A DNA stretch of 34,814 bases from Lactobacillus gigeriorum DSM 23908 = CRBIP 24.85 (GTDB taxonomy: Bacteria > Bacillota > Bacilli > Lactobacillales > Lactobacillaceae): positions 1-34,814 of the forward strand of contig NZ_CAKC01000017.1 of the NCBI RefSeq assembly GCF_000296855.1. Direction: 5' to 3'. Under the pieces are notes generated by a model. It was not told where the DNA came from. It worked only from the letters and a program-made list of their open reading frames with translations, and made no database searches. How positions within the stretch are numbered: position 1 is the first letter of the stretch; every line of letters starts with the position of its first letter. Below, piece after piece: positions 16,308 through 24,842 of this stretch. The translations under genes were made by a program, and so were the position numbers.

Positions 16308-17501
16308 CTACCAATACATATTCCATTCATTCTTTTGCTTGAACCTGGTTAAAGCTTCTAAATAGAAGTAGTCTCCCCACAAATTTCCTTCATCAACCCC
16401 GTGTCCTGAATGCCAGGAATATACACCATGATTTAAAAGGGCAGTAATTCCATTGGTTTTTTCTTCAGTATAAGATTCAACTAGGTTATGAAGCATAATA
16501 CTTTGAGCTTTTTCATAGATTGGATATACTTCACTTTTTGGATCTAGAAAACGTTGCATTTGATTCATACCACAAATTGCTATAGCGGTAGCAGAAGAAT
16601 CTTTGGATTGATAATCGCCATCATTAAAGATTAAATCCCAATAGGAAACAAAGTCTTTAGGCAATCTATTAAGGAAATAGTTGGTAACTGCTTCAAAAGT
16701 ATCTATGTCTGAGTCATCATGAAGACGACTGTAGTTGAGTGCGATACCATAAATCAGCCAAGCTTGCCCTCTTGCCCAGCTTGAATCATCCGAGTAACCT
16801 TGTCTGGTTTTTCCGCCTAAAGGTTTCCCACTAACTGGATCAAAGAAGAAGGTATGATAAGCAGAACCATCTTCACGAATTGCGTATTTTAAAGTGGTTG
16901 CATAATGGTTTTTAACAACTGATAGATACTCTTCTTTTCCTGTTTCTTGATATGCCCAATAGAGTAGAGGGATATTAAGCATTGCGTCAACAATTAATCT
17001 ATAATTGTCGCTTGCTCCAACATTACCCCATGCTTGAATAAATTTTCCTTTAGGATTGTACCGCTCCATTAGCTTATCTGCTGCCATCAACGCAGCCTTT
17101 TTTCCCAATTCGTTTCCGGTTAATTTATAAGCAGCGACACATGATGGAATATAGAGAAATCCTAGATCATGGTGATTAACATCTACTTGATCTTTGATTC
17201 TTTCATAGAAACTCTCTACATTTTTTTCGGCTAGTTTCTTGAATACTTCTTCATGTGTGTTTTCGTAACATAGCCATAATATTCCTGTCCAGAATCCTGG
17301 GGTCCATTCAACGTTTTTAGACGTCATATATGTATCATTTATCGTAGACGAGTCTGGGAAAGTTTCACCAAGTTTAATGATGTTGTGTTTTACTTTATTG
17401 ACCACATCATTGATTGCTTGATCAAGTTCGGCTTTAGAGATCCCAGAAGCTAATTGAAATCTTTTAGGATCAGTTAGCACCTCTTTCTTGATTGTACTCA
17501 T
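16308..17501 (-). CDS. ugl: Unsaturated glucuronyl hydrolase (GH88)
   Basis: This 397-residue GH88 enzyme hydrolyses the 4,5-unsaturated uronic acid from lyase-produced glycosaminoglycan disaccharides. The uronic acid is released as a compound that opens to 5-keto-4-deoxyuronate, the substrate of KduI. The two key aspartates of the family are present: D112 in NHHDLGFLYIP and D172 in LIVDAMLNIPLLYWA. WTPGFWTGILWLCYE (66-80) and HSGHGVDEGNLWGDYFYLEA near the C-terminus fit the alpha6/alpha6 barrel. The length is the family norm. No signal peptide is present, matching uptake by PTS before hydrolysis. It is the first gene of the leftward operon, with GGGAGG upstream and a promoter overlapped by cre-like sites. 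Confidence 0.95.
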   Translation of the reverse strand: MSTIKKEVLTDPKRFQLASGISKAELDQAINDVVNKVKHNIIKLGETFPDSSTINDTYMTSKNVEWTPGFWTGILWLCYENTHEEVFKKLAEKNVESFYERIKDQVDVNHHDLGFLYIPSCVAAYKLTGNELGKKAALMAADKLMERYNPKGKFIQAWGNVGASDNYRLIVDAMLNIPLLYWAYQETGKEEYLSVVKNHYATTLKYAIREDGSAYHTFFFDPVSGKPLGGKTRQGYSDDSSWARGQAWLIYGIALNYSRLHDDSDIDTFEAVTNYFLNRLPKDFVSYWDLIFNDGDYQSKDSSATAIAICGMNQMQRFLDPKSEVYPIYEKAQSIMLHNLVESYTEEKTNGITALLNHGVYSWHSGHGVDEGNLWGDYFYLEALTRFKQKNEWNMYW

Positions 17502-17553
17502 TGTTTCCTCCCAATAAATTACAAATTACAATTTCGATTCAACTTTCACGAAT

Positions 17554-17583
17554 AGTATAAACACATTTATTCAAAAATGTAAA
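17554..17583 (-). promoter_or_regulatory. Promoter of the leftward uronate operon
   Basis: On the leftward strand TTTACA (complement of 17578-17583) and TATACT (complement of 17554-17559) are separated by 18 bp. The -35 overlaps the first cre-like site, so bound CcpA or regulator would block polymerase. Confidence 0.55.
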
Positions 17584-17637
17584 CGCTTTTTCTTTATAAG
17601 AAACGCTTCACAAGACTATAAAAGTAATCGCTTTCTT
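17578..17637. promoter_or_regulatory. Three cre-like / operator sites in the divergent uronate promoter region
   Basis: CGCTT cores occur at 17584-17588 (TGTAAACGCTTTTT), 17604-17608 (AAGAAACGCTTCAC) and 17629-17633 (AGTAATCGCTTTCT). The first is a reasonable match to the CcpA cre consensus TGWAANCGNTNWCA; the others are weaker. Same-orientation spacing of 20 and 25 bp suggests regulated binding. The IclR protein encoded next door is the other candidate binder. The ATAAGAAACG string at the second site recurs before kduI at about 18676-18685. Confidence 0.5.
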
Positions 17638-17740
17638 GATACATAGGGATTTATCGATTGAAAAAAATTTTCGATTGCTCAAATATTTTTAAAAAGATCA
17701 GTAAAATATTGAGAATATTATTTCCAAATAAGAGACAAAA

Positions 17741-17769
17741 TTGAATTTTTTGTGTAGGATAAATATAGA
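17741..17769 (+). promoter_or_regulatory. Promoter of the IclR/kdu operon
   Basis: TTGAAT (17741-17746) and TATAGA (17764-17769) are separated by 17 bp and lie 54 bp before the regulator ATG. Confidence 0.4.
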
Positions 17770-17822
17770 AATTGAGCTTAGAAAAATATACATGAATTCG
17801 AATGAAAAGAGGTTGAGATTTT

Positions 17823-18584
17823 ATGGAAATGCAACAATCAAAACCATATGGCACTGTTTTGATCAAGCAAAAAGAAATTTTGGATTTTATGCTACATTAT
17901 GATGGAACTCCAACACTTGCTGACATAAGTAAGGGATTAGGGAGACCCAAACCAACGCTTTTAAAGATCTTGAATACTTTGGAATTAATCGGTTTTGTAA
18001 GAAAGAATGAAGATACAAAACAGTACATTTTAGGAGTGTCTTTGATTCCTTATGCACAAAAAGCTATTTCAAGCTTTGATATCGTTGAAGTAGCAAATCC
18101 TTATTTGAGAAAATTACGAGATCTTACTCAAGAAACAGTTAATTTAGGAGTGATTAGGGATAATAAGGTGGTTTTAATTCAAAAGTTAGAAAGTCCCCAA
18201 AGTATAAAGATGCAGTCTGAAATTGGTGGCACCATGAGACTATATTCATCGGCTATGGGAAAAGCATCGCTTGCAACATACAGTCAAAGTAAATTAATAA
18301 ATTATCTTAACAACATTTCCTTTAAAGCTGTTACTGATCACACTATTACTAATTCGCAAATCTTAACTGATGAGCTTAGGATTATTCAACGAAATGGATA
18401 TGCTACTGATGATGAAGAAAATGAAAGGGATGTTTTTTGCATTGGGGCGGCCTTATATAAAAATGGACATCTATATGGTGCATTCAGTATTAGCACGCCA
18501 AAATATCGCTTATCTGATGAGCGGAAGAAAGAATTTGTTAATTTACTAAAGCAAACACAACAATCGATTCTCGAAGCACTATAG
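17823..18584 (+). CDS. IclR family transcriptional regulator (KdgR-like)
   Basis: This is a 253-residue IclR-type regulator. The N-terminal winged helix-turn-helix (about 10-70) contains PTLADISKGLGRPKPTLLKI and RKNEDTKQYILG. The C-terminal ligand-binding IclR domain (about 85-250) contains LVLIQKLESPQS-like VVLIQKLESP, YSSAMGKASLA, and GYATDDEENERDVFCIGAAL. Regulators of this family in uronate loci sense KDG or a related keto-deoxy sugar and repress until it appears. Its place as first gene of the rightward operon and its divergence from the hydrolase/PTS operon imply it controls both (inference). The start has AGAGGTTGAG upstream. A 12-bp inverted repeat separates it from kduI. Confidence 0.9.
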   Translation: MEMQQSKPYGTVLIKQKEILDFMLHYDGTPTLADISKGLGRPKPTLLKILNTLELIGFVRKNEDTKQYILGVSLIPYAQKAISSFDIVEVANPYLRKLRDLTQETVNLGVIRDNKVVLIQKLESPQSIKMQSEIGGTMRLYSSAMGKASLATYSQSKLINYLNNISFKAVTDHTITNSQILTDELRIIQRNGYATDDEENERDVFCIGAALYKNGHLYGAFSISTPKYRLSDERKKEFVNLLKQTQQSILEAL

Positions 18585-18607
18585 GAAGAAAAAAATAATT
18601 GAAATAA

Positions 18608-18640
18608 AACGCTTGCATTTTTTGAATGTAAGCGTTAAAT
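18608..18640 (+). promoter_or_regulatory. Inverted repeat / cre-like operator before kduI
   Basis: AACGCTTGCATT (18608-18619) and AATGTAAGCGTT (18625-18636) form a 12-bp inverted repeat with one mismatch and a 5-base spacer. The right half extends to TGTAAGCGTTAAAT, which is cre-like. No T tract follows, so an operator is more likely than a terminator. Confidence 0.5.
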
Positions 18641-18693
18641 TTATGTTGTAGAAAATGATAAACGATATTTACAAATAAGAAACGAGGGCGAAG

Positions 18694-19539
18694 ATGAATT
18701 TAGATTTAGTCTATAAATATGCTCATAGTCCAGAAGATATTAAACACTACGATAGTGAAAAGATGAGAGAAGAGTTTTTGATGGAAAAGATTTTTGAACC
18801 TGGAAAAATTCTTCTAACCTATACATACAATGATCGAATGATTTTTGGTGGCGTGACTCCAAATGACAAACCACTAGAAATTACCCTTTCAAAAGAATTA
18901 GGTGTTAATTACTTCCTAGAAAGACGTGAATTGGGTGTAATCAATATTGGTGGAGAAGGCACTATTGAAATTGATGGTCAAAAAGAAGATATGGTAAAGC
19001 AAGATGGCTACTATATTGGTCAAGGCGCTAAGCACGTGATTTTCTCTTCTAAAGATAGTTCTAAACCAGCTAAATTTTATGTCGTAGCTACACCTGCTCA
19101 TAAACATTATCCAAATAAGAAGTTGCCATTCAAGGATGCAATTTCTATGAAGCTAGGTGACCAAGAACATATGAATGCTAGAACTATTTATAAATATATC
19201 GATGCTTCTCAAATGGATACCTGTCAACTTCAAATGGGATACACAGTTCTAGAAAAAGGAAATGGTTGGAATACTATGCCTGCTCATACGCATGCTCGCA
19301 GAATGGAAACATATATGTATTTTGATTTTGAAAATGAAGATACAAGACTTTTCCATATTATGGGTAGGCCTGAGGAAACTAAGCATATTGTTGTTAAGAA
19401 TGAACAAGCAATTGCCAACCCAAGTTGGTCAATTCACTGTGGTATCGGTACGACAAGTTATTCATTTATTTGGGCAATGTGCGGTGAAAACCAAACATAT
19501 GATGATATGGATGCAATTCCAATGGAAGATTTAAAGTAA
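18694..19539 (+). CDS. kduI: 5-keto-4-deoxyuronate isomerase KduI
   Basis: This 281-residue cupin isomerase, close to the 278 residues of the E. coli enzyme, converts 5-keto-4-deoxyuronate into 2,5-diketo-3-deoxygluconate. The metal site is intact: H198 and H200 in PAHTHARRMETYMYF, E205 in the same motif, and H248 in SIHCGIG. The protein is cytoplasmic. It acts directly after the GH88 hydrolase and before KduD, whose gene begins 21 bp downstream. The ribosome binding site (GAGGGCGAAG) is modest. Confidence 0.96.
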   Translation: MNLDLVYKYAHSPEDIKHYDSEKMREEFLMEKIFEPGKILLTYTYNDRMIFGGVTPNDKPLEITLSKELGVNYFLERRELGVINIGGEGTIEIDGQKEDMVKQDGYYIGQGAKHVIFSSKDSSKPAKFYVVATPAHKHYPNKKLPFKDAISMKLGDQEHMNARTIYKYIDASQMDTCQLQMGYTVLEKGNGWNTMPAHTHARRMETYMYFDFENEDTRLFHIMGRPEETKHIVVKNEQAIANPSWSIHCGIGTTSYSFIWAMCGENQTYDDMDAIPMEDLK

Positions 19540-19560
19540 TAAAAGAAAGAGGATATAACA

Positions 19561-20385
19561 ATGGCAGAAATTCACCAAACAGAAGAAGAAATCAGACGTC
19601 ACGAAGAAGAATTAGATAAGTTTAAGATGAGTCAATTTGATTTGACAGGAAAAGTAGCAGTTATTACGGGAGGTAATACTGGATTAGGACAAGGATATGC
19701 AGTAGCTATGGCAGAAGCTGGTGCTGATATCTTTATTCCAACTTTCGGTACCCTTGAATGGGATAACACTCGTAAGCTAATTGAAAAGCGTGGACGTAAA
19801 GTTGAATTTATGGATGTTAACTTAACTGAGCCAGGTATTACAGATAAAGTGGTTGAAGAAGCAGTTAAGAAGATGGGGCATATTGATATTCTTGTGAACA
19901 ATGCTGGTATGATCAGAAGAAATCCATTACTCGAATCTAAAGATGAGGATTGGGATCGAGTAATTGCTATTAACTTATCAGCTGTATATCACATGTCTTT
20001 GTCTGCTGCTAAGGTATTTGCAAAACAAAAGTATGGAAAGATCATTAACATTGGATCAATGTTATCATTCCAAGGTGGTAAGTTCATCCCATCATATACT
20101 GCTTCGAAACATGGTGTTGCTGGCCTTACTAAAGCTTTTGCATCAGAATTGGGAGCTTACAACATTACTGTAAATGCGATTGCACCTGGTTATATTAAGA
20201 CTGAAAACACTGCACCTATTAGAGCTGACAAAGCACGTAATCAAGAAATTCTTGATCGTATTCCTGCAGGACACTGGGCTGATCCATATGAATTAATGGG
20301 TATCGCAGTATTCTTAGCAAGTGATGCATCTAGCTATATTAATGGAGCAATTATTCCAGTTGATGGCGGTTACTTAGTTCGTTAG
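19561..20385 (+). CDS. kduD: 2-dehydro-3-deoxy-D-gluconate 5-dehydrogenase KduD (SDR)
   Basis: This is a 274-residue short-chain dehydrogenase. The cofactor motif TGGNTGLG, the NNAG motif in ILVNNAGMIRRNP, and the catalytic pair Y179/K183 in YTASKHG are all present. It reduces 2,5-diketo-3-deoxygluconate to KDG with NAD(P)H. It is about 20 residues longer than E. coli KduD because of a charged N-terminal helix (EEEIRRHEEELDKFKMSQFD). A second Met before SQFDL could be an alternative start, but AAAGAGG upstream of 19561 supports the longer form. It is the third gene of the operon. Confidence 0.94.
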   Translation: MAEIHQTEEEIRRHEEELDKFKMSQFDLTGKVAVITGGNTGLGQGYAVAMAEAGADIFIPTFGTLEWDNTRKLIEKRGRKVEFMDVNLTEPGITDKVVEEAVKKMGHIDILVNNAGMIRRNPLLESKDEDWDRVIAINLSAVYHMSLSAAKVFAKQKYGKIINIGSMLSFQGGKFIPSYTASKHGVAGLTKAFASELGAYNITVNAIAPGYIKTENTAPIRADKARNQEILDRIPAGHWADPYELMGIAVFLASDASSYINGAIIPVDGGYLVR

Positions 20386-20397
20386 AAAGAAAAGAAA

Positions 20398-21357
20398 ATG
20401 GCAGAATTAATTACTATTGGAGAACCACTTGTCCTCTTCGCATCAAATGAAGAGGGGGTGAGTCTTGAACAAGCTACTAGTTTTACAAAATACCTTGCAG
20501 GTGCAGAAGTCAATGTTGCGGTTGGGGTAACGAGACTAAATCATAAAGTTGATTATGTAAGTGCGGTAGGTAATGATCCTTTTGGAAAATTTATAAAACA
20601 AGCAATTGAAGATAGAAATATAGATACTGCTCATTTATATATTGATAATAATTATCCTACAGGTTGTATGTTTAAGTCTAAAACAAGTACTGGTGATCCT
20701 ACTACTTTTTATCTTAGACGTGGTTCTGCAGCAGCACACATGTCAGAAGATATTTTAGATTCAATTGAACTTAAAGGCTTGAAATGGGCTCATATTACTG
20801 GAATTCTTCCAGGAATATTGGAAAATTCAAAAGTAATTAATAAATTAGTAGATAAGCTAAAAAAGGCCAATGTTTCAATTTCTTTTGATCCTAATCTTCG
20901 TCCGGCAATCTGGTCAAATGAAGAAAGTATGATCAGCAAAATAACTGACTTAGCGAAAGAAGCAAGGTTGGTTATGCCTGGTATTAAAGAAGGAAAAATT
21001 TTAACTGGTGAGAAGGAACCTGGAGAGATTGCTGAAAAGTTTTTTGATCAAAGTTCAATCACTGAAATAGTAGTAATTAAGTTAGGACCAAGTGGAGCCA
21101 TGGTTTTTAATCGTGGACAAGATAAAGGAATAATGGTTTCAGGTTTTAAAGTAAATAATGTTGTTGATACTGTTGGAGCAGGCGATGGATTTGCAGTTGG
21201 CTTACTAAGTGGGATTCTTGAAGGAAAACCAATAGAAGAAGCAGTAAAACGTGGGAATGCCATCGGAGCAATGGCTGTGATGTCACCAGGCGATAATGAC
21301 GGCTATCCAGATCCAATAATGCTAGAACATTTTTATGAAGAAGCAAAGGAGCAATAA
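20398..21357 (+). CDS. kdgK: 2-keto-3-deoxygluconate kinase KdgK (PfkB family)
   Basis: This is a 319-residue ribokinase-family sugar kinase. The N-terminal AELITIGEPLVLFAS, the mid-region FDPNLRPAIW, and the ATP/anion-hole motif DTVGAGDGFAVG with catalytic D263 identify it. It phosphorylates KDG to KDPG, which KdgA cleaves. The gene overlaps kdgA by one base (TAATG), consistent with translational coupling. The upstream site is a purine run (AAAGAAAAG), weaker than its neighbours. Confidence 0.94.
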   Translation: MAELITIGEPLVLFASNEEGVSLEQATSFTKYLAGAEVNVAVGVTRLNHKVDYVSAVGNDPFGKFIKQAIEDRNIDTAHLYIDNNYPTGCMFKSKTSTGDPTTFYLRRGSAAAHMSEDILDSIELKGLKWAHITGILPGILENSKVINKLVDKLKKANVSISFDPNLRPAIWSNEESMISKITDLAKEARLVMPGIKEGKILTGEKEPGEIAEKFFDQSSITEIVVIKLGPSGAMVFNRGQDKGIMVSGFKVNNVVDTVGAGDGFAVGLLSGILEGKPIEEAVKRGNAIGAMAVMSPGDNDGYPDPIMLEHFYEEAKEQ

Positions 21358-22001
21358 TGCAAAAAGCAGATTTATTAAATAAACTAGTGAAATCTGGTGT
21401 GGTAGCTGTTATTCGTGGTGATAATAAAGAACAAGCCATAAAAACAGTTGATGCAGTAATTGAAGGTGGAATTACTGCAATTGAATTAACCTTTACTGTG
21501 CCAGGTGCAGACGAAGTGATTTCAACACTCACAGAAAAGTATAAAGATAATGATAAAGTGATTATTGGAGCAGGGACCGTTCTAGAACCAACTTCAGCAC
21601 GTCTAGCAATAATTAATGGAGCAAAGTTTATAGTTAGTCCAAGTTTTAATAAAGAGGTTGCAAAATTATGTAACTTATATTGCATACCATATACGCCAGG
21701 ATGTTTAACTCCTGAAGAAATACAAACAGCTTTAACTTATGGAGCAGATTTAATTAAAGTATTTCCAGGTAATGTAGCAGGTATGGGAGCAATAAAAGCT
21801 TTCAAAGGACCATTCCCATATATAAATATTATGCCAACAGGTGGCGTTAATTTAGAAAATATGGAAAAGTGGTTTGAAGCTGGTGCCTCAGTTGTAGGTG
21901 CTGGAAGTAACTTGACAAAAGATGCAAAAGATAATAATTATGCTGCTGTTACAGAAATGGCTAGAAAATATCGTGCAAAATATGAATCAATTATGTTGTA
22001 A
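21357..22001 (+). CDS. kdgA: KDPG aldolase KdgA/Eda
   Basis: This 214-residue class I aldolase splits 2-keto-3-deoxy-6-phosphogluconate into pyruvate and glyceraldehyde-3-phosphate. The Schiff-base lysine is K134 in LIKVFPGN. The family motifs AIELTFTVPGA, GAGTVLEP and IMPTGGVNLENM are complete. It closes the uronate route into glycolysis. A second, unrelated-looking KDGP aldolase (DgaF type, 29252-29989) is encoded in the next operon, and both make the same products. Confidence 0.95.
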   Translation: MQKADLLNKLVKSGVVAVIRGDNKEQAIKTVDAVIEGGITAIELTFTVPGADEVISTLTEKYKDNDKVIIGAGTVLEPTSARLAIINGAKFIVSPSFNKEVAKLCNLYCIPYTPGCLTPEEIQTALTYGADLIKVFPGNVAGMGAIKAFKGPFPYINIMPTGGVNLENMEKWFEAGASVVGAGSNLTKDAKDNNYAAVTEMARKYRAKYESIML

Positions 22002-22016
22002 GGAGAAGAGCAAAGT

Positions 22017-22415
22017 ATGTCAACCGAATTAGTACTTATAAGCCATGGTCATCTTGCTGATGAGATGAAAAATAGTTGTGAGATGATTATGGGTCCACAA
22101 GAGCATATTCATACAGTCGCACTTCTTCCAGAAGATAGTCAAGAATCATTCTACGATAAATTTAAAAAAGTTACTGAGGATTTCAGTGATGACCAAATTT
22201 TAGTTTTTGCTGACCTAATGGGTGGAACACCAGCAAATACTATTTACAAGGCTATTGCGAATGGTGCAAATATTCATCTGATGACTGGAATGAATCTTGC
22301 GATGGTTATTGAGTGGGTTAATAGCCAGATGTTATCTCAAGAATCAGATTATCTTGATGCGGCCAAAAATGGTCTCGTAGATGTTAACGAATTAGTGAAT
22401 TCCCTCAAAAATTAA
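22017..22415 (+). CDS. PTS mannose-family IIA component
   Basis: This is a 132-residue EIIA of the mannose/sorbose superfamily. The phosphorylatable histidine is H10 in VLISHGHLADEM. FADLMGGTPANTIYK is the other family motif. It takes phosphate from HPr and passes it to the IIB encoded in the divergent operon, so both operons are needed for uptake. The start has AAGGAGAAGAG upstream. It is the last gene of the rightward operon. Confidence 0.93.
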   Translation: MSTELVLISHGHLADEMKNSCEMIMGPQEHIHTVALLPEDSQESFYDKFKKVTEDFSDDQILVFADLMGGTPANTIYKAIANGANIHLMTGMNLAMVIEWVNSQMLSQESDYLDAAKNGLVDVNELVNSLKN

Positions 22416-22444
22416 CAAGTTTAAAAATCTCCCCTCTAGATCTT

Positions 22445-22481
22445 AAAAGCAGTGCTTTAATCAATAAGTGCTGCTTTTTTT
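22445..22481 (+). terminator. Terminator of the kdu operon
   Basis: AAAGCAGTGCTT and AAGTGCTGCTTT form an imperfect stem (two G:T-type mismatches) around TAATCAAT, followed by TTTTTTT. It lies 30 bp after the IIA stop. Confidence 0.8.
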
Positions 22482-22578
22482 ATATTTAAAACTGCTATTA
22501 GGATATTTTATCTTGAAAAAACAAATTGTATAAAATTGCAATAAGGTTACTACATAAAGCTAATATTTTAAACATTTA

Positions 22579-22592
22579 AAAAAGCGCTTACA
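22579..22592. promoter_or_regulatory. cre site upstream of the BglG-type regulator gene
   Basis: AAAAAGCGCTTACA (complement TGTAAGCGCTTTTT) matches most positions of the CcpA cre consensus. It lies 26 bp before the regulator start and 11 bp before its AAAGGAGG site, where it could block elongation or initiation. This predicts carbon catabolite repression of the whole 22618-29989 operon. Confidence 0.6.
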
Positions 22593-22617
22593 ATATAAAG
22601 CGAAGAAAGGAGGATAA

Positions 22618-24471
22618 ATGGTTGATTTAAGTGTACGTCAGATTGATATAGTGAGAAGTCTACTCACAATGCCAAGAACTAAAACTATTAAAGAGTTAGC
22701 CTCTGAATTCAAAGTTTCTTCAAGAACTATAAGTGGTGACTTGATAAAAATTAATCAATGGGTCAATGAAAAAGAGGGCATTAATTATTTTTCACAAACT
22801 GGTAAGGGTATTTGGATTGAATGTGAATCGGAATCTACAAGAAAGACTGCTCTTGATTCCTTGCAAAACGAGAATTTAATCCAAGTAAAAACAAAAGAGA
22901 ATGGCTTTATCGAACAATCTATAAGAATAAGACTAATAATTGAAAAAATAATTTTCAGCAATAATCCTGTAACTGGTGATGATTTATCTCAAATGCTTCG
23001 AGTATCTTATTGGACAGCATTCTCTGATATAAAAATAGTGAAATCTGAACTAAAATCCTTTAATTTATTTCTGAATGGAAAAAAAGGAGAGGGATACACG
23101 ATTGAGGGAGATGAAATAGATATACGGACTTTAATGGAAAGTCTCTTACAAAAGCATTTAGAGCCTGTGGAATATAGCAAATCAAATTATGTAGATTTTT
23201 TACTTGAAAGCTTAATTTCGATAAAAAAGAATCCAATAATAAATAAAAAAATAAGTAATATCCTTTCAAATGTAGCTCTAATTTTGATTGATGAATTTTC
23301 TAATAATTACAAAGTTGATATCGATATGATTGTTTCGATGTTATCAAGATTAACAATTATTGTTTGGAGGTCGGGTAATAAAAAATATATATCTGACAGA
23401 TATAAAAATACGGAAATTAGCGATTCTATTGCCAAAATATATTGTAAGGTTATTTGCCAATATAATATTTGTGACAATTTAAACGACAAACTATATTTCT
23501 CATATGGAAATGATAACATAGTGCAAACAGAAGATTTATCTAAATTTGTTAGTGAATTGATACTTTATGTATCAGAAAAACTAAACATTAACTTTGTGAG
23601 GGATTTAAAGTTAAGAGATTCTTTAATTCAACATATTGGTTCTGAAACCAAAGACAATTATAGATATATGAAGAGTTATTCACCTTTTAACTCAGAAGTG
23701 AAGAATAAATATCCTGATTTGTTTGAAGCAGTAAAGGAAGCTATCAATAAGTTATACTCTACAAATCCATATGTGGTAAACGATACCTTTATAACTTTGA
23801 TATGTCTCCATTTTTTGTTAAGTATCAGTAATCTTCAAACAAATAGTGAAATATATGTGATGTATGTTTGTTCTTCTGGAGTTGGTGCAACAAGTTTGCT
23901 GGAGCATAATATCAAAAAAAAGTTTGCAAACTTAAAAACGGCAGGATTTGCTTCTGTATCTTCTTATAAACCAAGATTGAAGTCTCTGAAACCTGATATC
24001 ATATTAACAATTTTTCCTTTGGAGGAAATAAATAGTATTCCTATAATACAAATAAATCCAATACCTAATGAAATTGATTATAAGAATATAGAAAATGTCA
24101 TTAATAAAATAGAGTTGGAAAAAGAAATTGCCAATAGAAAGGACAATTATAAGAATATTTTTTATCCTTCAATAAGAATTGATACACCGCAGATGATTTC
24201 AAATTGCTTAAATATTTATATCAAGCTAAAGAAATATTTTGGGAATAGGATTAGCGAAAAATACGAAGATGCTTTTATGATACATGTTCAATTGGCAACA
24301 TATAGAATACTGGCAGGTCAACAATATGTTGACCAAGAAATTTCAAAAGAAGCTGAAGAACTGAATAACATGAGAGATACGAAAGAAATAAGAAAAGTAT
24401 TTGATGAGATTGGATGTGAAATAAATACAAGTGAAATAAAAGCAATTTTAAACTATACAAGATTTAAATAA
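22618..24471 (+). CDS. BglG-family PRD/EIIB transcriptional regulator
   Basis: This is a 617-residue regulator. The N-terminal helix-turn-helix (about 5-60, TKTIKELASEFKVSSRTISG) is followed by a second winged-helix region (about 85-165). PRD-like modules cover about 180-400, with a likely phosphorylated His in LRDSLIQHIGSE. An EIIB-like domain starts at about 412 with C418 in VCSSGVGATSL. A C-terminal PRD-like segment (about 510-617) contains AFMIHVQLATYR. DNA-binding activators of this kind are phosphorylated by HPr and PTS enzymes. It lacks the C-terminal EIIA domain many relatives have, and the operon it heads has no canonical PTS enzyme, so its signal source is open. It is 5 bp upstream of a separate small PRD protein that may be a detached regulatory module. 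AAAGGAGG supports the start. Confidence 0.88.
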   Translation: MVDLSVRQIDIVRSLLTMPRTKTIKELASEFKVSSRTISGDLIKINQWVNEKEGINYFSQTGKGIWIECESESTRKTALDSLQNENLIQVKTKENGFIEQSIRIRLIIEKIIFSNNPVTGDDLSQMLRVSYWTAFSDIKIVKSELKSFNLFLNGKKGEGYTIEGDEIDIRTLMESLLQKHLEPVEYSKSNYVDFLLESLISIKKNPIINKKISNILSNVALILIDEFSNNYKVDIDMIVSMLSRLTIIVWRSGNKKYISDRYKNTEISDSIAKIYCKVICQYNICDNLNDKLYFSYGNDNIVQTEDLSKFVSELILYVSEKLNINFVRDLKLRDSLIQHIGSETKDNYRYMKSYSPFNSEVKNKYPDLFEAVKEAINKLYSTNPYVVNDTFITLICLHFLLSISNLQTNSEIYVMYVCSSGVGATSLLEHNIKKKFANLKTAGFASVSSYKPRLKSLKPDIILTIFPLEEINSIPIIQINPIPNEIDYKNIENVINKIELEKEIANRKDNYKNIFYPSIRIDTPQMISNCLNIYIKLKKYFGNRISEKYEDAFMIHVQLATYRILAGQQYVDQEISKEAEELNNMRDTKEIRKVFDEIGCEINTSEIKAILNYTRFK

Positions 24472-24485
24472 GGAAGGTGGTTTTA

Positions 24486-24827
24486 TTGTTAAGTAAAAAC
24501 GCAAAAGATCTATTAGAAAAAATCCACGATTCGAGTCTTTACTTGAAAGTCATAAGTTTTGTTCAAGGATTGATTGATAAAAATCAATTGGAACCTACGG
24601 AAATTCAGGAAAAAGTATTAGTTAATCATTTGATTGAAATGGTTGGAAGAGCAAAAAATGGAACTGCTCTTGAAGAAGTTGATCCAGTGATTTTTAGTAA
24701 TGTAAGTAATTCTTCTCTGGAATTAGCTGACAAGGTGGTGAAATATATAGAAAAAAATATTGGAAAATTATCAGAATCAGAGAAATATGTTTTATCTATT
24801 CATTTTGAAAATATGATTATTAATTAG
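24486..24827 (+). CDS. Small stand-alone PRD-domain protein (EF_0829/AHA_3910-like)
   Basis: This is a single PRD module of 113 residues, LLSKNAKDLLEKIHDS to the C-terminus, with the conserved His in VLVNHLIEMVGRAKNG and another in VLSIHFENM. Stand-alone PRD proteins of this type occur next to DUF2620/DUF4310-4312 genes in other Firmicutes and in Aeromonas. The start chosen is TTG at 24486, because AAGGAAGGTGG lies five bases upstream. A GTG at 24477 lies within that site. It probably passes a phosphorylation signal to the upstream regulator (inference). It is translated 15 bp after the regulator stop. Confidence 0.8.
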   Translation: MLSKNAKDLLEKIHDSSLYLKVISFVQGLIDKNQLEPTEIQEKVLVNHLIEMVGRAKNGTALEEVDPVIFSNVSNSSLELADKVVKYIEKNIGKLSESEKYVLSIHFENMIIN

Positions 24828-24842
24828 AGGAGAGTATTGATT

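Noticed and set aside
21146-21685. A 179-codon leftward open frame across the kdgK/kdgA junction
   Set aside because: It lies antisense to two clear enzymes, has no ribosome site, and its composition is the mirror of the real genes.
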